Assembly (NCBI RefSeq): GCF_014200505.1
Contig: NZ_JACHBX010000002.1
Coordinates: 558,001 to 622,000, forward strand
Reading direction: 5' to 3'
Length of the DNA stretch: 64,000 nucleotides
Source of the DNA: Massilia aurea
GTDB taxonomy: Bacteria; Pseudomonadota; Gammaproteobacteria; Burkholderiales; Burkholderiaceae_D
Shown: in pieces, positions 26,752 through 34,466 of the stretch
How positions within the stretch are numbered: the stretch's first letter is position 1
How the letters are laid out: every line of letters begins with the position of its first letter
Position numbers and translations under genes: made by a program
The notes under the pieces: model-generated
Told to the model about the DNA's origin: nothing
The model's input: the letters and a program-made list of their open reading frames with translations, nothing else
Database searches by the model: none

Positions 26752-27567
26752 TTAGGCAGCTTTCTTGTTGCGGCGACGTGCTGCGTACAGACCCAGCATG
26801 CCCAGGCCCAGCAGGCCAACCGATGCTGGCTCTGGCACTTCCGAAGGCTGGCCTTCGAACACGACGTCCAGCGAACCGGTGATGGTCTGGGTTGCGGTCG
26901 GCGAGAAGCGGGTCAGCTGGCCCGACTGGAACGACAGGTTGTAGAACGGGTTTGGCGAAACGAAGAAGTTTGCGCCTGGGCCGGTCAGGTTGAAGGTGGT
27001 GTCCGAACCGAAGCTGCCGCAGTTGATGCCGACGCCGGAGCCGGTGCCGCAGGTGCTCAGCGTTGGGTCCAGGTTGCCTTCACCAGCCAGTGCAATGCCG
27101 GTAGCCAGTTCGACGTCATCAGCCGTGTTTGCGAAGGTGAAGTTGCCCGAACCGGTGGTTGCGTTGGCGGTCTTGACGGTGTTGTTGCCAGCATCCAGGA
27201 ACAGCGACAGGCCACCGGTGCCTGGCAGGAACGTGAACACGGTCTCAGCGCCCGTGGTCACGAAGGTGCCTGCTGCTTTGTACAGTGCGTACATGCTGTA
27301 ACCAACGCCCAGACCCGTCGTGCCGGCCTTGACCGAAACACCGTTGCTGACGAACGACGTAGCATCCCAGTACAGCGAGACATTGAACGTACCAGCTGCC
27401 TGGTTGAACGTTGCGATTTCGGTGTAGGTGCCGCCGATACGGTCAGCGGTGAAGTTCGCGTAGCTGCCGGTCGGGTTGACTTCGAACACGCCAGCACTTG
27501 CGGTTGCGCTGAACAGGGAAGCAGCTGCGATCGATGCGGCGACGATGGTTTTCTTGAAGGCGTTCAT
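26752..27567 (-). CDS. Secreted PEP-CTERM sorting-domain protein
   Basis: A 271-aa exported protein and probable exosortase A substrate. A signal peptide (about 1-25, ending ATASA) leads a Gly/Thr/Asn-rich beta-type body. The C-terminal sorting signal has all three parts: VPEPAS, a hydrophobic helix (VGLLGLGMLGLYA) and a basic ARRRNKK tail. Only two cysteines are in the body, near GTGSGVGINC. An AGGAG site lies upstream. Its sigma-54 promoter suggests control by a PrsK/PrsR-like system, as reported for floc-forming Zoogloea. It could be related to flocculation-associated PepA, but I cannot confirm that. Confidence 0.93.
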   Translation of the reverse strand: MNAFKKTIVAASIAAASLFSATASAGVFEVNPTGSYANFTADRIGGTYTEIATFNQAAGTFNVSLYWDATSFVSNGVSVKAGTTGLGVGYSMYALYKAAGTFVTTGAETVFTFLPGTGGLSLFLDAGNNTVKTANATTGSGNFTFANTADDVELATGIALAGEGNLDPTLSTCGTGSGVGINCGSFGSDTTFNLTGPGANFFVSPNPFYNLSFQSGQLTRFSPTATQTITGSLDVVFEGQPSEVPEPASVGLLGLGMLGLYAARRRNKKAA

Positions 27568-27615
27568 TTCGTAAATCTCCTGGGTTATCTGGGGTACTGC
27601 TCACGAGGCTATATA

Positions 27616-27632
27616 AGCAATCACCGTGCCAG
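27616..27632 (-). promoter_or_regulatory. Sigma-54 promoter of the PEP-CTERM gene
   Basis: The minus strand reads CTGGCACGGTGATTGCT: TGGCACG (-24), four bases, then TTGC (-12), a near-consensus RpoN promoter. Transcription would start near 27605, about 38 bases before the ATG. RpoN-dependent control of PEP-CTERM genes through PrsK/PrsR is known in Zoogloea. Confidence 0.85.
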
Positions 27633-27655
27633 CTCAAGAGATTTGTTTTAAATCA

Positions 27656-27678
27656 AACAGTTAGCGATTCAGACTGTT
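27656..27678. promoter_or_regulatory. Inverted repeat upstream of the sigma-54 promoter
   Basis: AACAGT (27656-27661) and ACTGTT (27673-27678) form an inverted repeat with an 11-base spacer, just upstream of the -24 element. ATCAAACA also occurs twice nearby (27652 and 27683). Either could be an enhancer-binding site, but enhancer sites usually lie farther from sigma-54 promoters, so this is tentative. Confidence 0.3.
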
Positions 27679-27750
27679 CGAGATCAAACATCACTGTAAA
27701 AAATACCGACAGCATATTTCCTCCCTGAAGACGATGCTGTCAGATTGCTC

Positions 27751-28416
27751 CTACACCGGCTTGCGTACCACGACATTCCAAGTATTTCCCGAAGTAAATT
27801 CGGAGTGAATTTCATAACCTGCCGCCAACATCTTGGCGCGAAGTTCTTCGGTATGGAATGGGCTGTACAGAATGCCCTTGCGGATGCCCCAGTCATTAAT
27901 TTTTTGCGCTGCCCAGCGTAGCGGTGCGAATCCGGTTGGGTACAACAACACGTTTGCTGCCATCGTGCCGCCTGGTTTGAGCACACGCAGGATGTCGCGC
28001 AAGGCGCCATCGATCGTCGGGAAGCAGTGGATCGAGTTGGCGATATTGGCCGTGTCGAAGCTGTTGTCGGCAAACGGCAGCTGTGCCGCATCGGCGTGCT
28101 GGACAACAACCTGAGGATTATTGGCAAAACGGCGCTTGGCACCGGCCAGCATCGACGGGGCGTAGTCGATACCAGTCACCTTGACTTGCGGCAGCTTGCG
28201 GCGACGGCGCCAGTTCAGCACCATCTCGAGCAGCGTTCCGGTGCCGCATGCCACTTCCAGGTGTTCCGGACCAAAGTTCGGTCCGAAGAAGCGCATCTGG
28301 GTGCCGATGGTGCTGTTATAAGCGAAGGTCAGAATGAAGAAACCGCGCAGGTCGTACCACCACGGCTCGGAGGAATAGGCTTCGGCGATTTCGTCCCTGG
28401 TCTTACCTGTCGTCAT
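27751..28416 (-). CDS. Class I SAM-dependent methyltransferase
   Basis: A 221-aa Rossmann-fold methyltransferase. Motif I is LEVACGTGTLLEMVL (about 53-67), with the acidic motif II in VTGIDYAPSML, a motif near VQHADAAQLPF, and LRVLKPGGTM. The N-terminus (YSSEPWWYDLRGFFIL) is aromatic and may face a lipid-like substrate (inference). GAGG precedes the ATG. It lies between the PEP-CTERM gene and the second FeeM-like gene on the same strand, 134 bases after the latter. The substrate is unknown; an acyl amino acid or quinone-like lipid is possible. Confidence 0.85.
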   Translation of the reverse strand: MTTGKTRDEIAEAYSSEPWWYDLRGFFILTFAYNSTIGTQMRFFGPNFGPEHLEVACGTGTLLEMVLNWRRRRKLPQVKVTGIDYAPSMLAGAKRRFANNPQVVVQHADAAQLPFADNSFDTANIANSIHCFPTIDGALRDILRVLKPGGTMAANVLLYPTGFAPLRWAAQKINDWGIRKGILYSPFHTEELRAKMLAAGYEIHSEFTSGNTWNVVVRKPV

Positions 28417-28550
28417 GGCGCACCCTCATTGTCAAATACAAGAGCGCTGAATATAGGACGTTCCTGCCAAGCAGGCAAGGAACAAATGCAACAGAGAAAG
28501 TATGGCGGGCTGCCGCGGCCCTTGGGAAGGGACCGCAGAAGGGTGACTGA

Positions 28551-29285
28551 TTAACCGAGCTGGCGCAGGCGGTTGATGATACCGGCTTCTTCACGCTGCG
28601 AAAAGAACCATGGAAACAGCGAGCGCTCGCCCACTGCCTTGTCCTGCATGCCGCCCCACTTGGCCACCTGCTCGGTCCCGTAGGCCGTGGCGGCGCTGAG
28701 CAGCACTGCCGGCGCCTGAACGCGCGGGTTGGGCCGCGCTTCGCACACTGTCTGGAAACCCAACATGGCTTCATAGAAACGACGGTGACGTGGATTGACC
28801 TCAATGAAGATGTGCGTGCAACCATTCAGGTCGCGGGCATAGATCAGGGCCACGTGGAACAGCGAGGCCAGCACGGCCTTGGACTTGATCGCCGGATCGA
28901 CAGCCAGCTTGATGATTTCGCATACCTTGCCGCTGTTGCGCTGGGTATCGACGTAGTCGGCAAACACCTGGTCGGCCATCAGGCCGATCTCGGAATCCAG
29001 GCCCAGGCTCAAGGTGCCGAATACCTGTCCATGGTCCGAGGCGGTCAGCGTGATCCGGTTCGGATCGTTACCGATCTGATGATTACCGCTATAGCCGCGC
29101 CAAGCATACATCTTACTGATGAGCATGCTCGCGGAGTTACGCTGGGTGTCAATATCAGCCGCGCGAATGCCGAATACGCGTTCGTTGATGGTGACGTCGA
29201 TGATGCTGGGATTCATTCCGCCGTTAGCGAAGTCATCGCTGCCCAGACTTGCGCAAGGAACGGCTGGCGCTAATGTCTCGATCAT
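28551..29285 (-). CDS. FeeM-like long-chain N-acyl amino acid synthase, copy 2
   Basis: A 244-aa paralogue of the protein at 25004-25666. Both share the N-terminal RNSASMLI(N/S)(R/K)MYAWRGYSG block, DPNRITLTA, EVNPRHRRFYE and a C-terminal REE.GIINRL end. Copy 2 has a longer N-terminus and substitutions around the central strands (CEIIKLAVDP for CEFTKFAFDP), so the two may use different acyl donors or amino acids. It has a strong GGAGGAAG site. It transcribes away from the HprK-related operon region and towards the methyltransferase. Confidence 0.8.
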   Translation of the reverse strand: MIETLAPAVPCASLGSDDFANGGMNPSIIDVTINERVFGIRAADIDTQRNSASMLISKMYAWRGYSGNHQIGNDPNRITLTASDHGQVFGTLSLGLDSEIGLMADQVFADYVDTQRNSGKVCEIIKLAVDPAIKSKAVLASLFHVALIYARDLNGCTHIFIEVNPRHRRFYEAMLGFQTVCEARPNPRVQAPAVLLSAATAYGTEQVAKWGGMQDKAVGERSLFPWFFSQREEAGIINRLRQLG

Positions 29286-29369
29286 ATACTTCCTCCAGGC
29301 GAAACCGATATGTAATGCATTGATGAAATGTGATCATCATAGCATCAATAATTACAATTTATAAATTTA

Positions 29370-29397
29370 ATTACCAGAATGAACTTTTTCTGGTAAT
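29370..29397. other. 10-bp perfect stem-loop downstream of the nucleotidyltransferase gene
   Basis: ATTACCAGAA and TTCTGGTAAT enclose an eight-base loop, in an AT-rich stretch about 40 bases past the stop of the minus-strand nucleotidyltransferase gene. No clean T-run follows on either strand. It may be a weak terminator, an RNA-stabilising 3' end or a protein-binding palindrome. Confidence 0.45.
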
Positions 29398-29435
29398 AGG
29401 GCTACTAAACTCGTCAGAAAGCAAAGAGTAGCAGC

Positions 29436-30536
29436 TCAAGCGGCCTCTGCGGTACGTGGCGACAAGAAAGCCTTGTGAAACAAGTGGCGCGCGAGCAACA
29501 CCGGTGGCATACGCAGCCAGTTTCCGCGCACATACAAGGTAAAGCGCGCTGCGCCATCGAAGCGCGTGGCGCATTCCGGGTGTAACGGCGACAGTGCGCG
29601 CAGGAAGAGCGCGTCCATCAATGGCAACAACAAGCCTGTTGGACCAAATGGCGCGGCGGCAGCCAGCGTTGCCGCTGGCACCGGCGTGCCAAAAGTGTGG
29701 GTGATGTAACGCAATGCGTAGAACAACGGGCGCGTCAGTTCCAGCGCATCGGCACGCGCCACGAGGCCATCCCAGAACCCTGGCTCGGTGTCAAAATGCA
29801 GCGCCAGGCGATGCAGATCGAACAGGTCGCGCAAGCCCTGGTCGAATTCGCCACCAAAGAACAGGTGCACGGCGCTGTGCAAGAACATGTCGTGTGGGCA
29901 CAACGTGTAGATGCCCAGCGCGCCCTGCTCACCAGGAATCGCCCGCGCTGCCGCGCGCAGCAATGCCGGATCGGGCCGCACGGGCGCCGTTTCGGGCAGG
30001 ATTGCGTGGTGCACATCGATCGCATTGCCGCGGCGCAAATGCACCATTGGGGGCAGCTCATGCATCCAGGTACGGTAATAGCGTTCGTCGTAGGCGTCAT
30101 GGTGGGCGCTGGCCCAGCCGTGAAGCATCAGCGCGCGCTCGACCTGGTCGAGGCTGTCCTTGGGCACCAGAATGTCGATGTCCGAAAACAAACGGCCGCG
30201 TCCGGACGGCAGGCCGGCCATTGCATACGCAGCGCCCTTGAGCAAAATCAGGGGCAACCCGAGCTGGGCCAGGGCGCTGCGGATGCGCTCGACCTCGTAG
30301 CCGGTCAGGCGCCGGTGGCGCAGGGCCACGATGCGCATCGCGTCCAGGTGCTCGCGCGGCTGCATCGGCACGCCATCGAGCAAACCATGCTCCTCGAGCA
30401 AATAAACGAGGATTGCGCTGAGATTGGCGCTGTCGGCCTGGCGCAGCAGGCGCTCCCAGCCCGGAAGGTCGAGGGTTTGCACTCTGGCGGGTCGGGACAG
30501 GACCTCGACCAGCAACGATGGTACGGGCGCGCTCAT
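29436..30536 (-). CDS. Nucleotidyltransferase family protein of the HprK-related A cassette
   Basis: A 366-aa protein of the putative nucleotidyltransferase family PF14907. The signature is LPLILLKGAAYAMAG followed by RGRLFSDIDILV, with two Asp residues for metal/NTP binding, then DVHHAILP. The ATG at 30536 overlaps the stop of the kinase gene by four bases (ATGA). Genes of this type accompany HprK-related kinase A and a PqqD-like protein in many betaproteobacteria with exosortase loci. The chemistry is unproven; nucleotidyl or phospho-transfer to a protein or glycan is the family-level guess. Confidence 0.8.
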   Translation of the reverse strand: MSAPVPSLLVEVLSRPARVQTLDLPGWERLLRQADSANLSAILVYLLEEHGLLDGVPMQPREHLDAMRIVALRHRRLTGYEVERIRSALAQLGLPLILLKGAAYAMAGLPSGRGRLFSDIDILVPKDSLDQVERALMLHGWASAHHDAYDERYYRTWMHELPPMVHLRRGNAIDVHHAILPETAPVRPDPALLRAAARAIPGEQGALGIYTLCPHDMFLHSAVHLFFGGEFDQGLRDLFDLHRLALHFDTEPGFWDGLVARADALELTRPLFYALRYITHTFGTPVPAATLAAAAPFGPTGLLLPLMDALFLRALSPLHPECATRFDGAARFTLYVRGNWLRMPPVLLARHLFHKAFLSPRTAEAA

Positions 30537-31450
30537 GGCGTCTCGCCAGCCAGGCCGTCGAACAGGGCAATGGCTTCGTCGAGCTGACTGTAACAGAACT
30601 CGTGGCCATCGCAGTCGTCGACCAGATTCGCCAGGCAATCGAAACCATCGGGTCCGAGCACAAAATAATTGAACGCGTTTTCAGCCACTCGCATGAATAA
30701 CTGCCCTTTCGACAGCGGCGTCAGTGTGGTGGCAGCGCCCGCCTGATAGCGCGGGAACACGACGTGGCGCGCCCTGGCCACGTCGCCGACGCGGGCGACG
30801 CTCCCGGACGGCGCTTTGAGGTGCGCGATCGTGCCCTTGGTCGTGCCGGGCACCGGCATGCCGAAGGTGGCATCGGGCGCAAACGCGCGGATGACGTCGA
30901 TCGAGGTGTTTTTCAGGCTGACCGGGCGCGCCAGCGGCACGAGCATGCCATCGCTGCGCCGTACCAGCGTCAATTCATCCGACAACAGACGCCAGCCGCG
31001 GCACACCAGCGCCGCACACAGCGTGCTTTTGCCCGAGCCGGGCGGAGCCGGCAGGACAACCGCGCAACCATTGCGCTCAACAACGGCGGCGTGCACGATC
31101 AGGTAGCGGTGGGCGCGGTTCGACACGCACCAGTTCATCACCCACTCGAACATTGGCCAGGCCTGCGCCAGCGGCAGCGGGGCAAAGGGTTCGCGGCCGT
31201 CATAGTCGAAGCATACCTGCGGGTGCCACCAGCGCCGCAACCCGGTGGAGTGCAGCAGGCGCACCTGGAAATCGGCGAAGCCGCCCGGCGCCTCGACCGG
31301 GTAGTCGCGGTACAGCGACCCGATGCCATCGGCGACGAGGGAGATATTTGATTGAACACGGCTGACGAAAGGCCCGGTGCGCAGCAACAGACCGGGGCCG
31401 CCGAGGCGCCGCACCAGTTCGGCGCGGCCCAGATCGGCTACAAGGGACAT
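30533..31450 (-). CDS. HprK-related kinase A
   Basis: A 305-aa homologue of the C-terminal kinase domain of HPr(Ser) kinase/phosphorylase (TIGR04352 type). It has P-loop PAPPGSGKST (G138 to T143 region), RLLSDELTLVRR matching the HprK downstream acidic block, and an N-terminal region unlike classical HprK. It overlaps the upstream PqqD-like gene by 13 bases and the downstream nucleotidyltransferase by four, so the products probably act together. The substrate is not HPr as far as can be seen. The Tat-like protein encoded first in the operon is a candidate target (inference). Confidence 0.85.
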   Translation of the reverse strand: MSLVADLGRAELVRRLGGPGLLLRTGPFVSRVQSNISLVADGIGSLYRDYPVEAPGGFADFQVRLLHSTGLRRWWHPQVCFDYDGREPFAPLPLAQAWPMFEWVMNWCVSNRAHRYLIVHAAVVERNGCAVVLPAPPGSGKSTLCAALVCRGWRLLSDELTLVRRSDGMLVPLARPVSLKNTSIDVIRAFAPDATFGMPVPGTTKGTIAHLKAPSGSVARVGDVARARHVVFPRYQAGAATTLTPLSKGQLFMRVAENAFNYFVLGPDGFDCLANLVDDCDGHEFCYSQLDEAIALFDGLAGETP

Positions 31451-31743
31451 GGTTCGATCAGATCCAGGCTGGAGAGTTGTCCGAGCAGGTCGGCGACATC
31501 GTCGGACAGGGTGGCGTCTTCGACGTCGAAGTGTTCGCGCAGGACTGCGGCAAGCGCCGTTTCCGAAGTAGCTGTGGTGCCCATATGTTCGAGGACGACG
31601 AGCGCCTCGAGCGTCAGCAAGTGGGTGGCACCGGAGATGTCATTAAACAACACCACTTCATCCTGCCATTGCCGGTAGTGCAGTGTTGCAGGTCCCGGAC
31701 GACGCCAGAACCCGGGTCGATCACCAGCCGTGAACTGCGACAA
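31438..31743 (-). CDS. HPr-rel-A system PqqD-family protein
   Basis: A 101-aa PqqD-like protein (TIGR04353 type). The fold is visible as VVLFNDISGATHLLTLEALVVLEHM followed by helices ending LGQLSSLDLIEP. PqqD-type domains bind the leader of a peptide or protein and hand it to a modifying enzyme. It overlaps the upstream Tat-like gene by 23 bases and the kinase gene by 13, an arrangement expected for a chaperone linking substrate and kinase. Confidence 0.82.
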   Translation of the reverse strand: MSQFTAGDRPGFWRRPGPATLHYRQWQDEVVLFNDISGATHLLTLEALVVLEHMGTTATSETALAAVLREHFDVEDATLSDDVADLLGQLSSLDLIEPCPL

Positions 31744-32311
31744 GATAGTTCCTGACCTCGCCGACAGTCCAGTACTGATTGGCGCTGACCTTGTAGTGGC
31801 CGCTGACCTTGAGTTCGTTCCACATGCGCTGCAGTGTCGGCACGTCCAGGAAGTCGATGCGCTTCGAGATCACGTTCAGATAGGCAGCTGCCAGGTGACG
31901 CCCGATATTGTAGCTATCGTACTTGGCGTTCATGACGTCCAGCAGGCTGGCCTTGTAATACGTATCGGCAAACCTGCGCTCGTTGCACGTGAAGATATCG
32001 TGGAACTTCTTGGTCTTGTTGCATGGCCATCCGTAGGCAATGGCGCACCACACCGAAGGCGACAGTGGATTGCAGCGCTGCTCTGTGGCGTTGTTGCTGA
32101 TGCCAGCCGAAATATGGGCAGAAGCCGATTCGCAGACGAAACCGGTTCTCTTCAGCGTGGCATGGCTTTCGAGCGTCCACAGCACGCCAGCCGCACCGAT
32201 GCCAGCCTTGGCCAGGCGACGGCGGGTTGCGCCATGCTTGGGCATTGCCGGCGCCTGCGGAATTTGTTGCTGCTGCGGCTCGCTACCGCTTTGTTGTTGA
32301 TCATTAGCCAC
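31721..32311 (-). CDS. Hypothetical protein with Tat-like N-terminus, heading the HprK-related A operon
   Basis: A 196-aa protein of unknown function. A Gln-rich start (about 1-25) precedes a triple arginine (30-32) and a short hydrophobic stretch LAKAGIGAAGVLWTL, like a weak Tat signal or a recognition leader. Five cysteines follow (60, 80, 89, 97, 109), then a helical C-terminus ending HGW. It is the first gene of an overlapping four-gene operon with PqqD-like and kinase proteins. That position, with the leader-like N-terminus, suggests it is the modified substrate (inference). Secretion and the modification are untested. Confidence 0.7.
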   Translation of the reverse strand: MANDQQQSGSEPQQQQIPQAPAMPKHGATRRRLAKAGIGAAGVLWTLESHATLKRTGFVCESASAHISAGISNNATEQRCNPLSPSVWCAIAYGWPCNKTKKFHDIFTCNERRFADTYYKASLLDVMNAKYDSYNIGRHLAAAYLNVISKRIDFLDVPTLQRMWNELKVSGHYKVSANQYWTVGEVRNYLVAVHGW

Positions 32312-32391
32312 GGAGAGTCCTCGATTTCAATTGCGCACGCAGAGGGGGGAGCAAGATTCGCGCCCAATAAAGTTCCTGCGGGAATAATTCA

Positions 32392-32420
32392 CTTAAAACA
32401 ATAACTTAAGCGCTTGTCAA
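32392..32420 (-). promoter_or_regulatory. Promoter of the HprK-related A operon
   Basis: The minus strand has a perfect -35 TTGACA (32415-32420), a 17-bp spacer and TTTAAG (32392-32397). It lies about 80 bases before the ATG of the first operon gene. Confidence 0.5.
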
Positions 32421-32483
32421 GCGCGATTCACACCCATTGTAGGACCGAAGCCGGTCTGGGGTGTAAAAACCATCGACAAGAAC

Positions 32484-33104
32484 TTAAAAAAAGCTCTCCG
32501 GGATGACCAGGATGTCGCCTGGACGCATCATGATGTTAGCCGAAATATCACCGTCCTTGATCAGGTCGTCCAAACGGACAACGAGCTTTTCCTGCTTGCC
32601 ATCGACGGTGCGGATAATGCTTGCCTTGTTGCCGGAAGCGAATTCAGTCACGCCGCCGACGGCGATCACGACATCCATCACCGACATGTCGCGGCGGTAT
32701 GGCAGCGCCTGCGGTCGTGCAGCCTGACCGATCACACGGATCTGCTCACTGAAGTTGCCGATGAAATTGGTGACCACGACAGTGACGACGGGCTGCTGGA
32801 TGAACTTCGCCAGGGCACCTTCGATATCGCGCGCCAGTTGGGTTGAGGTCTTGCCAGCGGCCGGCAGGTCTTCCACCAGCGGGGTGGTGATTTTGCCGTC
32901 CGGACGGACCGGCACCGACATCGATACTTCAGGGTTGCGCCAGACGATGATGTTGACGCTGTCACCAGGGCCGATCAGGTAATCCGGGTTGATGGGCGCC
33001 ATCGCGGCAGTGCTCGGTGGCACAGGCGTAGCGCAAGCGCCAAGCATCAGCATGCAGGCAGCAGCGCCCGCGGTTACCAGGTGTTTCGTCAGTTTCGTCA
33101 TCAT
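32484..33104 (-). CDS. epsE: Exopolysaccharide export lipoprotein, EpsE/Wza-like (XrtA system)
   Basis: Outer-membrane polysaccharide export protein for the Eps glycan. The 206-aa lipoprotein has a signal peptide with lipobox MLGAC, a Poly_export domain starting at PDYLIGPGDSVNIIVWR (about 43-120) and a SLBB-type domain (IRVIGQAARPQALPY). It is short, as in exosortase A loci. I choose ATG 33104, nine bases after TAGGG. ATG 33113 abuts that sequence, and ATG 33146 is longer with no ribosome site. It is divergent from epsF with the protease gene in between. Confidence 0.9.
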   Translation of the reverse strand: MMTKLTKHLVTAGAAACMLMLGACATPVPPSTAAMAPINPDYLIGPGDSVNIIVWRNPEVSMSVPVRPDGKITTPLVEDLPAAGKTSTQLARDIEGALAKFIQQPVVTVVVTNFIGNFSEQIRVIGQAARPQALPYRRDMSVMDVVIAVGGVTEFASGNKASIIRTVDGKQEKLVVRLDDLIKDGDISANIMMRPGDILVIPESFF

Positions 33105-33297
33105 CGCGTTCATCCCTAGCGCGCTGCGTGCTCCACGTACCAGCATGGTGTACGGCGCGCATCAATAATTGTTATTTCGCCATCATGGCCTGCGCTATTG
33201 TAGCGCAGTCCGGGATGGGAACAAGCCATGCACAATTGAAATACTTTCTTGTTGCAACTTCAACACGATGCCTGACAAGCCAACGCGACAGGCCCGT

Positions 33298-34065
33298 CTA
33301 GCGCGCCAGCAATTCCTTTACATGGCGCACCGGAATCGCATACGTGATGCCGCTGGGCGCCGTGATCGCGGATTCCTTCAAACCTTTCACGAACACCATA
33401 TTAATTACCGCCAGCACCTGCCCCGTATCCGGGTCGTACAGCGGACTGCCGCTGTTGCCAGGGTAAGCCGTGCCATCGAGCTGATAGATACTGAACGGCG
33501 TGCGTTGCAACTGGGTCACGGCGCGCGCATCGAGCCGGCGCGCGCTCAGTGACGGCTGCATCACCGGCGTGATCGCCGCCAGCAGTGCGCGGTGCGTCGC
33601 CGGGAACAGGCCCAGCACCATACCAAGTGGAAAACCGGTAAATGCCAGCGCCTGCCCTTCGGCCGCCATGCTCGCATCACCCAGTTTCAGCGCCGGCAAT
33701 GGCGTGCCCTGAATGCGCAGGTGCGCCAGGTCATGCTCGCGATCCAGGCCAACCAGCTGGGCCGCGCGAAAACGCACACTGGCGCCATCGGGCACCACGA
33801 TGCCGATCTGCTCCAGCTTGGCCCCGTCGAGCTGGTTCGGCACGACGTGGGCATTGGTGATCACGCTCAGGCCGTCGCCGACCACAAACCCCGTACCGCT
33901 GAACACGATGGCCGGACTCCGGGTCTGCATTTGCGTGCCAACGCCCACGATCGACGGCTTGACCGCCGCCACCGTCTGCACCAGCGTGGCGGCGATTGCA
34001 GGCAGGCCGATGCTAAAGGCCAGCACCCCTGTTGCCAGCTTCAATCCAATCATTCGACGCATCAT
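33298..34065 (-). CDS. Trypsin-like serine protease of the Eps locus
   Basis: A 255-aa secreted protease with signal peptide (about 1-25, ending AIAA). The HtrA/trypsin-like domain has the full catalytic triad: His in TNAHVV, Asp in DREHDLAHL and Ser in GNSGSPL. No PDZ domain follows, unlike DegP. The ribosome site GGAAG lies before ATG 34065. It lies between epsE and epsF, so it may process or check secreted proteins linked to the polysaccharide machinery (inference). Confidence 0.88.
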   Translation of the reverse strand: MMRRMIGLKLATGVLAFSIGLPAIAATLVQTVAAVKPSIVGVGTQMQTRSPAIVFSGTGFVVGDGLSVITNAHVVPNQLDGAKLEQIGIVVPDGASVRFRAAQLVGLDREHDLAHLRIQGTPLPALKLGDASMAAEGQALAFTGFPLGMVLGLFPATHRALLAAITPVMQPSLSARRLDARAVTQLQRTPFSIYQLDGTAYPGNSGSPLYDPDTGQVLAVINMVFVKGLKESAITAPSGITYAIPVRHVKELLAR

Positions 34066-34466
34066 CAGGACTTCCCGACTTCTCTATGTAGTGTAGTTGC
34101 ACAACGGAAGCAATCGTACGAACCGTTTCGGAATTTAGCCATTATAATAAGGACCTTTGAATTTCAGCAACATTCCGCAGCGCCTGCTTTGTCACGGTCC
34201 AGCAACAACCGTTCCACAAAATACACCGAGCAAGTTCATTAAATGTTTGCGATAATGCAACAGTTAAGCGTGCGGTAATGAAATTTACTTAAGATTCCCT
34301 GCGACTGTTTGCGGGTGTGTTGCAAACAGATGTTACCAATTACCCAGAATCGCTGGATTTCCTAACCCTCAATTGCAATTGCTTAGGGTACAAGCGATCA
34401 TGCACATTGTTTATTTGTGAACCTGGTTTTTTTAGAGACCGGGACCTGACCGGCGAGACTGATACG
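34066..34466. other. Divergent regulatory region upstream of epsF
   Basis: About 400 bases, AT-richer than its surroundings, between the minus-strand protease and the plus-strand eps operon. I see no convincing open gene; the upstream in-frame extension of epsF from 34317 lacks a ribosome site and family-like sequence. It contains the inverted repeat at 34305-34329. No clear sigma-54 pair was found, and no confident sigma-70 promoter could be picked. Confidence 0.55.
34305..34329. promoter_or_regulatory. Inverted repeat upstream of epsF
   Basis: CTGTTTGC (34305-34312) and GCAAACAG (34322-34329) are a perfect inverted repeat with a nine-base spacer. It could be a regulator site or a stem in the epsF leader. 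The start of the large eps operon lies about 140 bases downstream. Confidence 0.4.

Noticed and set aside
28461-28484. Imperfect hairpin GTTCC-TGCC with a bulge, between the methyltransferase and the second FeeM-like gene
   Set aside because: No T-run follows on either strand and it has a bulged base. Its role could not be supported.
32437-32460. Short hairpin GACCG/CGGTC downstream of epsE
   Set aside because: A five-bp stem with no T-run is too weak to call a terminator.
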